A model generated the notes under the pieces. That model did no database searches and had not been told where the DNA came from. It was given only the letters and a program-made list of their open reading frames with translations. The translations under genes and the position numbers were made by a program. A stretch of DNA of 64,000 nucleotides from Stomorhina lunata. Its lineage: Eukaryota; Arthropoda; Insecta; Diptera; Rhiniidae. Positions 27,110-37,290 of the stretch are shown here, piece after piece. The stretch is taken from the NCBI GenBank assembly GCA_933228675.1, contig OW121742.1:41056976-41120975 (forward strand), given 5' to 3'. Positions within the stretch are counted from its first letter, which is position 1; each line of letters opens with the position of its first letter.

Positions 27110-28256
27110 ATATAGAATGACTATCTCGAAAACGGCTCTAACGATTTTGACAAAATTTAGACACTGGGTACAGTTTTTTGTCGCAAAGAACGAATATGAA
27201 GGAACTTTTGGAGGTTTTACCGCTAAGGGGGTAAAAACGGGGAAAAAGGGGAAAAATCGAAAACGTTATATCTACTAAAGTAATATGTATAGAAACAAAA
27301 TTAAAATTACGTTTTAAACTGCTATGAAAATAAGCGGACAGGTGTTTGGTACTTTTTTGAAACTATGTCCGATAGGGGGTAAATGAGGGTGAAAATAGTT
27401 TTTTTGGTACTTTTTTAACCCACTCTTATTTTTTAAATCAAAGAATATAGAAAGGAACTTTGTACTACAGTCAATAGATGTGAAAGAAATATTGAACAAG
27501 TATTTGGTACTTTTTTGATTTTGGGGCCAAACAGGGTAAAAAAGGGATAAAATGATAACTTAATATCTCAAAAAGTAATACGAGTAGGAAAATTATGTTA
27601 ACTGCTTTTTAATAAAATGCACCGAATTCAATTCACATATGCATATGGAACTTTTTAAAATTAGGGAATAAAAACGGGAAAAAATTAGTAGTGTTATAAC
27701 TTTAAAACAAATGAATGTTTGTCTGTATGTATGTTTTTTATAGAATAATAAACTGTGAATTTGATCATGTTATGCTTTTAAGCGAAAATATTGCGGATAG
27801 GCCGGAGAAGGTTTTTAAGTTTGTATAACTAATTTCCGACAAGTGGCGCCACTGAAAATTACTAAAAATTAATTAAATTGGAAACTGTACATTTGATCAG
27901 GCTATAATCTTTAGCAAAGTTGTAGCGCATGAGTCGGCGAAGGCATTTTAGTTTTTAGCAAAGTTGTAGCGCATAAGTCGGCGAAGGCATTTTAGTTGGT
28001 GTGAGTAATTTCCGACAGGTGGCGCTACTAAAAATGAATCAAAGTGATTTAAATCGTAAACTGTGTATTTGATCATGCTATGTTGTTGCACATGAGCCGA
28101 CGAAGGTTTCTTAGTTGGTATGAAAAAACAGGTGGCGCCACTGAAATTTTCTCAAAGTCAATTTATTCAAAATGAGTTAAACTGCAAACTATGCAAACTA
28201 TGTGTTGATCGGACAAAATAAATAAAATAATTCAAAATTAACTGAATATTTGTACA
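27110..28256 (+). mobile_element. Interspersed repeat R3, copy 1 (GGCGCC-module element)
   Basis: Shares its whole length with the copy at 33,101-34,480. Both start after a TA tract with GAATGRCTATCTCGAAAACG and end in AACTGAATATTT followed by ACAATGT. The left half has modules containing TTTGGTACTTTTTTGA and GGGGTAAAAA. The right half has ~132-bp modules carrying GCGCATGAGYCGRCGAAGG and a GTGGCGCC site. In this copy one module has gained a 45-bp duplication (around 27,915-28,000) and another has lost about 20 bp. There is no ORF. The class is not recognised; it may be Helitron-like. Confidence 0.7.
27841..28139 (+). promoter_or_regulatory. Three CTCF-like AGRTGGCGC sites (candidate)
   Basis: AAGTGGCGCC at 27,841, AGGTGGCGCT at 28,018 and AGGTGGCGCC at 28,130, all on the same strand. 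They resemble the AGRTGGCGC core bound by the insulator protein CTCF in flies and vertebrates. Spacing of 177 and 112 bp derives from the 132-bp module plus a 45-bp gain and a 20-bp loss. Binding is inference only. Confidence 0.3.
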
Positions 28257-28495
28257 ATGTGTACAATTACTTGCACTTTTAGTATGAAGTGCACTTTGAG
28301 AATGACTTGCACATTTAAAATGACTTGCGATTTTATAATGACTTGCACATTTACTATGACTTGCACTTTTATAATGACTTGTACTTTAAGAATGACTTAT
28401 ACTTTGAGAATGAGCAACACTTTACCTATGACTTGCACTTTCAATATTAAGTACTTTACAAATGACTTGACTTTTACAATGACTTTAATAGTTTT
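28257..28495 (+). repeat. 18-bp minisatellite
   Basis: About 12 tandem units of AATGACTTGCACTTTTAT with substitutions. Because 18 is divisible by three, it leaves an open frame of MTCTF-like hexapeptides, which is a by-product of the repeat. It directly follows R3 copy 1. Confidence 0.85.
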
Positions 28496-28689
28496 TTTCA
28501 TTATTTAGGACTGGTCCTTCAGGGTCTAACCCCAACATATGCAGTTCATTGTTTTGTAACTAGGAAAATATTTAGGTTATGTAATAGTGGATAGATAGAA
28601 AAGTGTTTAGGGACATTTGATTTGAACTTCCCTATATTGCAAGTGTCAGGTGAAATTTTAGCTAAAAGCAAATATCATATGAAAACTTA

Positions 28690-28737
28690 AGATACATAAG
28701 TGCTTAATAAAAATAGTGTATGCTATATATACACTAT
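28690..28737 (+). mobile_element. HINE-C 3' end, interrupted by LINE
   Basis: GATACATAAGTG followed by the hairpin AATAGTGTAT...ATACACTAT, as at 31,020-31,075. This is the terminal part of a HINE-C-like repeat. A LINE is inserted at its hairpin; the last 12 bases (28,726-28,737) are duplicated at 30,340-30,351. Confidence 0.6.
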
Positions 28738-30339
28738 AGGATATGAAGCTTTCATGGAAGAGGAACACGCTCGAGAGGATGAAAAAGGGACTTAACGCCT
28801 ACTACTTTTGCAGGAACTCAGTAGGCAAGAGCTGGGGATTAAACCCAATGGTAGTATACTGGATATACACAAACATTGTAAGACCAGTTCTGACATACGG
28901 GTGTGTAGTATGGTGGGAAGCGGTAAACAAAGTCTCTTTCCTTAGCCTCTTGAACAAAGTCCAAAGGAGCAGTAGTATAGGCATCTCTGGAGCCCTAAGG
29001 AGCACTCCTCAGGCGGCCTTAGACGTGATGCTGTCTCTGTTCCCTTTAGATCTTTTCATAAAGGGAACAGCAGCCAGATGTCTGCTAAGGCTGCATGAGT
29101 CAGGCATATTTAGGCACAGGCAGACAGGACATACCAGTATACTGAACCGAACGAATGTTCCTTGCTTTCAGTCAGGTTCTACTGCATCTGACTATCTAGT
29201 CAAGGAACTAGTGTTCAGTTCTGTACCAGAGGTCGTTATTCCCGATAGAACCAGCTGGGATAATCGTCAATCGCTCTTTGAGGGGAACTCGATCTTCACA
29301 GATGGTTCTAAAATGGAAATCGGCACTGGCGCTGGTGTTTTCTTAAGAAACCAGAATATTAGGAAATGCTACATTCTTAGAGATGAGTGTAGTGTCTTTC
29401 AAGCAGAAATCTTCGCCATTCTGAAAGCCACCGAACTTATCTCACAAAATATTCCTGTGAATAGTGAGGTGACAATCTACGTTGATAGTCAGGCGGCTCT
29501 TAAAGCCCTAGAAGGATGTAGCATTACCTCAAAACTAGTCAAGTTATGCAGATCAGCTATAATCAGCCTAGCTGATACTTATAGGGTAAGACTTTGCTGG
29601 GTTCCTGGTCATTGCAATATCGAAGGCAACGAAATTGCTGACGAAATCGCAAGACAGGACCTGATACTCGCGGTGACAGAGATAGCTCCACCTATATGTC
29701 ACCTTTTTATGGGTATCAAGTCTTGGATCGGTGAGGAAACAGCTAAGAACTGGCATATCTTGGACACTTGCACGATATCTAGGACCTTATGGCCCAACTT
29801 AGATATACGCAAGACCAAGCTCCTGCTAGGTCTTAGCAGAACCAGTCTTAGGAAATGCATAGGTGTTCTTACTGGACACTGCGCACTGAATTCCAGACGT
29901 AGTAGATGGGATGGAGCAATTCAGGACATCTGCAGATTGTGCTTAGACGCGGACTCATCCGAAACGGTCGAGCACATCCTCTGTCACTGTCCTATGCTCC
30001 AAAACCAAAGACTTAAATTTCTAGGCAATAGATTCCATGAGGAACTGAGAGACATACAGCAGTGCAAACTGACGGATGTTGTTGGTTTTATTTTGGGACT
30101 CAGATGGCTTAGTTGACGGGGCTCTTCCCCCTAGGGTAGCGTTTTTTTGGTCAACACTTCTCTTCTACTCGATTTTCCTTCTCTATCTTTAACACTCTCT
30201 AGTACTACTCCCTTCACTCTTTCCTCTCTTTTTCTTTCCGCTATCATTTATTTACTTTCACAAAGGATCACAATGGACCAGAAGGTCTCCGAGTGTAGAT
30301 GCCACTCTCCTGGCATCACCTTTTCAACCTAACCTAACC
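28738..30339 (+). mobile_element. 5'-truncated LINE (I/LOA-like) with AACCT tail and TSD
   Basis: 1.6-kb non-LTR retrotransposon copy flanked by a 12-bp target duplication TATATACACTAT (28,726-28,737 and 30,340-30,351). The 5' end is cut inside the reverse transcriptase. The 3' UTR (30,117-30,325) ends in three AACCT units (about 30,325-30,340) instead of poly-A. The ORF is uninterrupted, so insertion is probably recent. Confidence 0.88.
28743..30116 (+). CDS. LINE ORF2 C-terminal half: RT tail, RNase H, zinc knuckle
   Basis: 457 codons open to a stop at 30,114-30,116. ORF2 of such LINEs makes the reverse transcriptase that copies element RNA at a nicked target; here the endonuclease and RT fingers and palm are missing, so the copy is dead on its own. 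Residues ~30-60 match the RT tail (WGLNP, VRPVLTYGCVVWW). Residues ~180-305 form an RNase H domain with catalytic D187 (FTDGSK), E222 (QAEIFA), D248 (YVDSQ), H290 (WVPGH) and D300 (IADEIA), all intact. Residues ~397-416 form a cysteine/histidine knuckle (CRLCL...HILCHCP). RNase H points to the I/LOA/R1-type clades rather than typical Jockey. The ATG is internal to the original ORF2, so this start is not a true start. A decayed relative lies on the minus strand at 16.5-17.8 kb. Confidence 0.9.
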   Translation: MKLSWKRNTLERMKKGLNAYYFCRNSVGKSWGLNPMVVYWIYTNIVRPVLTYGCVVWWEAVNKVSFLSLLNKVQRSSSIGISGALRSTPQAALDVMLSLFPLDLFIKGTAARCLLRLHESGIFRHRQTGHTSILNRTNVPCFQSGSTASDYLVKELVFSSVPEVVIPDRTSWDNRQSLFEGNSIFTDGSKMEIGTGAGVFLRNQNIRKCYILRDECSVFQAEIFAILKATELISQNIPVNSEVTIYVDSQAALKALEGCSITSKLVKLCRSAIISLADTYRVRLCWVPGHCNIEGNEIADEIARQDLILAVTEIAPPICHLFMGIKSWIGEETAKNWHILDTCTISRTLWPNLDIRKTKLLLGLSRTSLRKCIGVLTGHCALNSRRSRWDGAIQDICRLCLDADSSETVEHILCHCPMLQNQRLKFLGNRFHEELRDIQQCKLTDVVGFILGLRWLS

Positions 30340-30352
30340 TATATACACTATT

Positions 30353-31075
30353 TATACCCTTCACCACCATAGGTGGGTTTGTGCAGATGTTTGTAATGCA
30401 TAGAAATATTGGTCTGAGACCTACCTTTTAGTATACCAATCGACTTAGAATCACTCCCTGAGTTGTTTTGACGATGTCTGTCCGGCTGGCTGGCCGGTTA
30501 TTCATGTAAGCTTGTTATCACTCTACAGGTCGTTACTTTAAAGATAATTTGATGAAATTTGGCACAGATTCATATTTTTTCCAAGGACGATCCCTATATT
30601 TTTTGGGCGAAATCGAATTACTATTTCGGGTACCTCCTATAGGGATGCCTTCCCGGAATAGGGTTTTTGGTATTTTAATAATATTCAGCACAAATATTGC
30701 TTATTACAACCTCAATCAGTGTTCTAAATTTTGTAGAAATCGGCCCACATTTGACCATACCTTCCATACAAGACACATTCTCAAAAGACGTTTATATACA
30801 CATAAAAGCACAAAAACATTAATAACTCTAAAGATAAATGCATTTGATTACTTAAACTTTGCACAAATAAATATTTTGTAAATATAAACCAATAATCAAA
30901 ATTTGGTAACAATCGGTCCACAATTGACCTTAGCTCCCATATCAGATCCTTAGGCGGAAATGATTCCACTGAACCGGCAGTGATAATTTCTGCGGGAAGC
31001 GAATTTCACATACAAACTAAAGATACATAAGTGATAAATTACAATAGTGTATGCTTTATATACACTATTTTTCTT
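30353..31075 (+). mobile_element. HINE-C (DINE-1-like) element
   Basis: Begins TATACCCTTCACCACC, then GTAATGCATAGAAATATT, GAGTTGTTTTGACGATGTCT and a GTCCGGCTGGCTGGCC tract. Inner segments repeat CCATATC/CCATACAAG-type modules. It ends with GATACATAAGTG and the hairpin AATAGTGTATGCTTTATATA CACTATT at about 31,044-31,071. The TATACCC start, TATGTAAC-like box, GAGTCGAT-like box and GTCY tract match my memory of Drosophila DINE-1 (Helentron-derived). There is no coding capacity. Confidence 0.7.
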
Positions 31076-31318
31076 TGAAATTGTATTCAGAGTAACAACT
31101 AATTAAAACACCATAACTACACTTACACGTGAAATAATAAATAATAAAAAAAGTGTATGCCTTTTATACACTATTTTTCTTTGAAATTGTGTTCAGAGGC
31201 CTTCATTTACACTATTATTTATCAAAATTTTTAAGTACGAAATTATAAGCTATAATTTCAATTAATCTCTTAACCCTTCTTGTGGTATTAGAATTTCATC
31301 ATATTTTGAAAACATATA
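31076..31318 (+). repeat. Duplicated HINE-C-end sequence
   Basis: The motif CACTATTTTTCTTTGAAATT occurs twice, near 31,065 and 31,170, each after a GTGTATGC...TATACACTA hairpin. The hairpin end of HINE-C is thus repeated about 105 bp apart. Confidence 0.55.
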
Positions 31319-31670
31319 CAGGCATGTCACGAATTCCGTTCGGAATTGAAACCATTCCGAAATTGAATTCCGATCGAAATGGTTTTAGGTTCTATAGATT
31401 CCGAAATATTTTAAATGTCCAAAATCAGTACAAAATAAGATTTTTTCAATTGAAATTTTCAACTCTATCTTTGTTTTAACAAAAAACACTGATTAATTGA
31501 GGAAATTGTTCAAATATTGAATAAACAACTAAAAACATATGAATTCAATTCCACTTTGAAAATAGAAAGTGGTTTCATTCCGAAAAATTTTTTCTATTTA
31601 CTTTTTCAATAGAAGCAAAGTGCGGAATTCATTCCACTTCCGAACGGAATTAAGTTCTGTGACATGGCTG
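31319..31670 (+). mobile_element. Small MITE-like TIR element
   Basis: 352 bp with outer ends CAGGCATGTCAC and, from the right, CAGCCATGTCAC, followed by inner inverted TTCCGTTCGGAA segments. AATTCCG-rich interior with several internal palindromes. No long target duplication is seen; ATA flanks the right end and also occurs at the left. No ORF of note. Confidence 0.5.
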
Positions 31671-32134
31671 ATAGAATCAGTTATATAGATTCTTATAATT
31701 AATAAAAAAAAATATTAGTGTACATACATGCGCATACACTATTGTTTTATTGGGGAGACAATAAAGAAACAATTTTATGGAAAATTAAAAAAAAATAAAT
31801 ATCTAAAATTATCATTAAAGTTTTTAAGAATCGAAATCTTCCACACCTGCCTTTCGGATAATAAAGAGGTGCCAAAGGCACTTTGTTTTTACATACAATG
31901 TTTCCAACATTACAAACAGTTCGATATCTAATGTTTATGTACAATAACAATAGACAATTCGGTCAACATTTTTAATAATATTTGCAACATTCTATATAGC
32001 TAAAATCCCATTTTACATTAAGCAACAAAATTAAACATTTGGTGGAACAATTGTTCTATAAATTTGCTTTAATCCCCATATAAATCCCACCTTACGAACT
32101 TAAATACTGATAAATTTCAATATAAACCAAGAAT
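31671..32134. other. Unique non-coding sequence
   Basis: AT-rich; the opposed small ORFs at 31,728-31,950 have no motifs. I see nothing else in it. Confidence 0.5.
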
Positions 32135-32640
32135 GAAGGTCTGTTTCTTACTAACTTACTTAAATGGCCTATATTTACAACCTGTTAAGATCAAAGGCCG
32201 AAGATATTTTAGAATTCCATGTGCTTCGATCTACTTCAATTTTGTAGGCCAAGCATTGAACGAATTTTCTCTACTTAGTCTTTCGAAGTTTCCGATGACA
32301 TCTTCTAACTCTAGAGGGGCCGTTTTTATTCTAATGTTAGTTTTTTTGATATTTTTTCTTATTTTAGCTTTTCATAGTAATTGTTTTTTTACAGGAGTGG
32401 GTTACTAGCCCGATGTCCTAATCCATATTTTTATCGCTTTTATGGCAGATCTCGCGGCAAATTTTAGCTCACTACATTAATGGGTGTTATTGTAGTACCC
32501 CGGGTGATACCACGAGGAGGTCAGTGTCTACAGTTCAGATAAAGGATAACCAAGATAAGTCTGAGTTTACCAAGTTAGGACCAATCAGAACTGTTGCTTG
32601 GTATACAACCCCTACATCACCTAAGGTCAGTTTTATTATA
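32135..32640 (+). mobile_element. Element T, diverged internal fragment
   Basis: Matches the central part of the 15.3-kb and 57.3-kb elements: CAACCTGTTAAGATCAAAG, GGTTACTAGCCCGATGTCCT, CCCCGGGTGATACCACGAGG and ACCAAGTTAGGACCAATCAG. Both TIRs and the tRNA-like segments are missing. It is older than the two full copies, judged by divergence. Confidence 0.7.
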
Positions 32641-33079
32641 TGTAGACATTAATTATCGTCTAAAATTTTTGATAATCGGTTAACATTTTTCATTTTTTGT
32701 TGTCTAGTGTAATTGTATGTCTTAAGGTACTCTTGTTGCAGGAATGGGATTTAACTAAATGCTAACATATGCGCATAGTTTTAGCAACCGACTCTACAAC
32801 AACAAATCAAACTAAATGTCATTATTTTTTTTTTTTTTGTTATTTCTATCAAACTTTTTTTTCTTTGTATAGGATTACAAAGACATTAGAAAAAAGTAGA
32901 GATCTGTGGAAAAAACTACACTAACATTAAATGAAATACGCAACATTACGCACTTGTTTTGTTTTATTTTCATAAGAAAAAATATAGAATAATAAATAAA
33001 TAATAGATAGGAAACGGTAGTCGAACGAGACCGACTATGAATTGCCCTATAATCTTATATTCTTAAACGAGCAATAATT
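32641..33079. other. Unique non-coding sequence
   Basis: No feature seen; it ends in a TA dinucleotide tract at 33,080-33,103. Confidence 0.5.
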
Positions 33080-33100
33080 GTATATATATATATATATATA

Positions 33101-34480
33101 TATAGAATGGCTATCTCGAAAACGGCTCTAACGATTTTGATAAAATTTGGACAGTGGGTATCTTTTTTGATGTATAGGTCGAAGAAGAAGGGACTTTTGG
33201 AACTTTTACCTCTAAGAGGGTAAAAACGGGTAAAAAGGGGAAAAAATCGAAAACGCTATGTCTCCTAAAGTAATAGGTATAGAAACAAAATTAAAATTAC
33301 GTTTTAAACAGCTTTGAAAATAAGCGGACAGGTGTTTGGTACTTTTTTGAAACTATGTCCGATAGGGGGTAAAAAAGGGTGAAAATAGTTTTTTTGGCAC
33401 CTTTTTAACCCACTCTTATATTTTAAACTAAAGAATATAGAAAGAGACTTGGTACTGCAATCAATAGATGTAAAAAAAACATGAAACGCGTATTTGGTAC
33501 TTTTTTGATTTTGGAGCCAAAATGGGTAAAAAAGGGATAAAATGATAACTTAACATCTCCAAAGTAATATGAATAGGAACATTATACATTATGTTAAATG
33601 CGTTTTAAAAAAATGTACCGAATTCAATTGGCACCAAAAAAGTACCAAATATACATATAGAACTTTTAGAAATTAGGGAATAAAAAGGGGGAAAAATTAG
33701 TATTATTTTAAACAAATGAATGTTTGTCTGTATGTATGTTCTTTATAGAATAGTAAACTGTGAATTTGATTGTGTTATGCTCTTTAGCGAAGATGTTGCG
33801 GATAAGCCGGCGAAGGTTTTAAAGTTGATAAGACTAATTTCCGACAGATGGCGCCACTGAAAATTACTAAAAATTAATTAAATCGTAAACTGTACATTTG
33901 ATCATGCTATGATCTTTAGCAAAGTTGTAGCGCATGAGCCGACGAAGGCTTTTTAGTTAGCATGAATAATTTCCGACAGGTGGCGCTACAGAAACTTACT
34001 CAAAGTCAACTTAATCGTAATCTGTACATTTAATCATGCTACAATCTTTAGCAAAGTTGTTGCACATGAGCCGACGAAGGTTTCTTAGTTGGTATGAAGA
34101 AATTTCGACAGGTGGCGCCACTGAAATTTACTTAAAGTCAATTTAATCGTAAACTGTACATTGAATCATGCTATAATTTTTAGCAAAGTTATTGCTGATA
34201 ATCCGACGAAGGTTTTTTAATTGGAATGACCAAAGTCCGACAGGTGGCGCCACAGAAAACTACTCAAAATGAATTAAATCGTAAACTGTGCATTTGATCA
34301 GACTATAATCTTTAGCAAAGTTGTTGCGCATGAGTCGACAGAGGTTTCTGTTGATATGAGTTATTTCCAAAATTATTCAAAATGAGTTAAACTGTAAACT
34401 ATGCAAACTACGTGTTGGTCGGACAAAATAAATCAAATAATTCAAAATTAACTGAATATTTCTACAATGTCTTTCCTCTA
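33101..34480 (+). mobile_element. Interspersed repeat R3, copy 2 (132-bp modules)
   Basis: Begins after a TA tract with GAATGGCTATCTCGAAAACG. The right half contains five modules whose GTAAACTGTG/GTAAACTGTAC boxes lie at about 33,752, 33,884, 34,016, 34,148 and 34,280, an exact 132-bp period. Each module has a GCGCATGAGCCGACGAAGG-like box, and four retain a GTGGCGCC or GATGGCGCC box. No ORF is present. A perfect hairpin CCGAGCAAGGCTCGG lies 75 bp downstream at 34,556-34,570 and may mark the true end of the element. Confidence 0.75.
33846..34251 (+). promoter_or_regulatory. Four CTCF-like sites at exact 132-bp spacing (candidate)
   Basis: AGATGGCGCC at 33,846, AGGTGGCGCT at 33,978, AGGTGGCGCC at 34,110 and AGGTGGCGCC at 34,242, all on the plus strand. 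Most are extended to the palindrome GTGGCGCCAC. They resemble the CTCF core AGRTGGCGC. Whether any protein binds is unknown. Confidence 0.35.
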
Positions 34481-35400
34481 AATTTATTTTAGTACTTTAT
34501 AATATAAAATATATAAAAACTTTAAAATTTTCCTCAAAATGCTTATCATAAAGCTCCGAGCAAGGCTCGGTCTACCAGGTACTATAGTGTTAAATTAAAT
34601 AATATTTAGAATTTTTAATATTGAGTTAAATTTAGGGAAATATAGTTATATGGTAGCTTTGGTGGATAGTCTACCACAAAATTTGCTACTACTTCTAAAA
34701 AACGTCTAAGTGGGTCTTTATACATATCTATTAACATTACAATCAGACAGCTTCCCTTGTTAAGAATTATATGGACCGATTGTCTGAAATTTGAAAAAGT
34801 GTTGAGGTTTCTATTAAATTTCTACATACAAAACTTAAACATCTTTTTTGATACAAAGAGACTACTTTTTACATTAAAGTAATTTCCAGAGATGGCGCCA
34901 CAGGGAATACATGATCAAAAATGGACTGATTGGAACAGAAAATGATGAGTTGAGTAACAGATGAATCTTTGTTATGCTGAATGTGGTCGTTATTATTCAT
35001 TTACTAGATATATGGAGTAAAAGTGTTTTTTATGGGACATTTCAAAACGACCATACGGCAAATCAATGTATGGATGTGGAAGATATTTAATTTTTTAGAA
35101 TCTTTGATCAAGGTAATTCTGAAATGATTAATAAACCTTTAAGTTCGTGTGAGACCTATAGGATGATGTGTAGGGTATGAAAACACCAGCAAAATAACAA
35201 AGATAAATAATAACAATATAAACACTTGTCAGCCTTTATTATGGACGCAATATGTGCGTGTGGTATGTGCGGCACATGTCAATAGCTGGTCGAATTAATG
35301 AATGCTTAAAAATCTGGGATGTTCTACAGCCTAAAACTGAACTGATCATGAATTTTCGAAAATGATAGATAATTTTCGGAAAGAGCTCTTCACATAAAAA
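34481..35400. other. Non-coding sequence with hairpin and inverted-repeat arm
   Basis: Apart from the hairpin at 34,556-34,570 and the site at 34,890, it contains an arm (about 35,015-35,071: GAGTAAAAGTG...CGACCATACGGCAAATCAAT) that recurs inverted at 37,972-38,040. No gene is evident. Confidence 0.5.
34890..34899 (+). promoter_or_regulatory. CTCF-like site outside R3 (candidate)
   Basis: AGATGGCGCC within CCAGAGATGGCGCCACAGGG, a close match to the CTCF core and its downstream bases. It lies about 400 bp right of R3 copy 2 in otherwise unassigned sequence. Confidence 0.3.
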
Positions 35401-37290
35401 AGTTAACTTTAATTTTTTTTATCAAAAATTTTTCTATAGAAATTCCATTTTTCTATATTTTATCAAAAACTATAGAAAATCAAAAATTTTTTATAACAAT
35501 ATTTTTCATCAAATATTTTTCTATATTAATATTTTTTTTATCAATAATTCTTCTGTAGAAAAATATTTTTATCGAAAATTTTTTATAAAAAATTTATTTT
35601 TTTTTAATTTTTCAAAAATATTTTTATCGAAAATTTTCAATAAAATTTTTTTTTTCGAAAATTTTTCTATAGAAAAATTTATTTTTTGAAGATTATTTTT
35701 CGAAAATTTTTCTATAGAAAAATTCTTTAATTGAAAATTTTTCTATAGCTAATTTTTTTAATCAAAAATTTTTCTATAGAAAAAATTTTTAATCGAAAAT
35801 TTTTCTAAAGAAAAATTTTTTAATCTGAAATTTTCCTACAGAAAAATTTTTAAGCCGAAAAGTTTTTATAAAAAAAGTTTAAGTTTTCTATAGAAAAATT
35901 TTTAATAAATATTTTTTTTTATATATTTTTTGGAAAAAATTTTCTATAGAAAATGTTTTAATCGAAAATTTTTCTATAGGAAAATTATTTAATCGAAAAT
36001 TTTTCTATAGGCAAATTTTTTAATTAAAAAGTTTTCTGTAGAAAATTTTTTTTATAGAAAAATTTTTTAATCTAAAATTTTTCTATAGAAACATTTTTTA
36101 ATCGAAAATTTTTCTATAGAAAAATTTTTTAATCGAAAATTTTTTTCCAAAATTTTTCTAAAAAATTTTTTAATAGAGATTTTTTCTAAAAAATTTTAAT
36201 AATTGAAAATTTTTTTAATTGAAATTCTTTGTATTGAAAAATTTTTTAGTCGAATATTTTTCTATAGAAAAATTTTTTGATCGAAAATTTCTCTATAGAA
36301 AAATTTTTTGATGGAAAATTTTTCTATAGAAAAATTTTTTTAACTACATTTTTTTATAGAAAAATTTTTTAATCGAAAATTTTTCTACAGAAACACTTTT
36401 GAATTGAAAATTTTTCTGCAGAAAATTTTTTTAATCAAAAATTTTTCTATAAAAAAAAAATATTTAATCGAAAATTTTTCTATAGCAAAATTTTTGTAAT
36501 AGAAAAATTTTCCATTAAAAAATGTTTCTATAGAAATAATTTCTAATCGATAATGTTGTGATAGAAACATTTTTTTATCGAAATTTTTTAGAAAAACATT
36601 TCTTATTCGAAAAATTTTTTGTAAAAAAATTTTTTATCGAAAAATTTTTTATAGAAAAATTTGTTATCGAAAACATTTCTATAGAAAAATTTTTAATCGA
36701 AAAGTTTTCTATAGAAAATTTTTTTATCGAGATTTTCTATAGTAAAATTTTGAAATCGAAAATTGTTGTATAGAAAAATTTTAAAATCGAAAACTTTGCT
36801 ATTTTTTTATCTAAAAATTTTTTATTCAGAAAAATTTTTGAATATAAATTTTTTCTATAGAAAAATTTTTCAATCGAAAATTTTTCAATAATCCGAAATT
36901 TTTCAATGGAAACATTTTTTAGTCTAACATTTTTTTATAGAAAATTTTTTTAATCGAAAACTTTTTAATAGGGAAATTTTTCTATAGAAAACATTTTTAA
37001 TAGAAATTTTTTCTTATTTGTTCATTTTGTTAATCGAAAACATTTCTGTAGAAAAATGTTTCTATAGAAAACTTTTTTAATCGAATCTATTAAAAATAAA
37101 ATGTTTTAATCGAAAATTTTTTTAAAGAAAAATTTCTAAGTCGAAAATTTTTTTATAGAAAAATTTTGTATCTAAAATTTTTCAATAAAAAAAAATTTTA
37201 ATAGAAAATTTTTCTAATGTCAAACTTTTTAATCGAAAATTTTTCTATAGAAAATTTTTTTAATAAAAAATGTTTCTATTGAAATTAAAA
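35401..37290 (+). repeat. Satellite array D, 31-bp monomers (AATCG type)
   Basis: About 60 degenerate monomers at 31-bp spacing (AATC at 36,069, 36,100 and 36,131). They have the array A frame, with AATCG replacing AACG after the CTATAGAAAAATTTTTT core. It is more diverged than array A, with many small deletions. Confidence 0.9.

Noticed and set aside
28257..28508. Cysteine/threonine-rich 83-codon frame (MTCTF repeats)
   Set aside because: It is the translation of an 18-bp minisatellite; there is no signal peptide, flanking exon structure or composition unlike the DNA repeat.
30325..30340. Telomere or interstitial telomeric repeat
   Set aside because: Only three pentamers, located exactly at the 3' end of a LINE next to its target duplication; it is an element tail.
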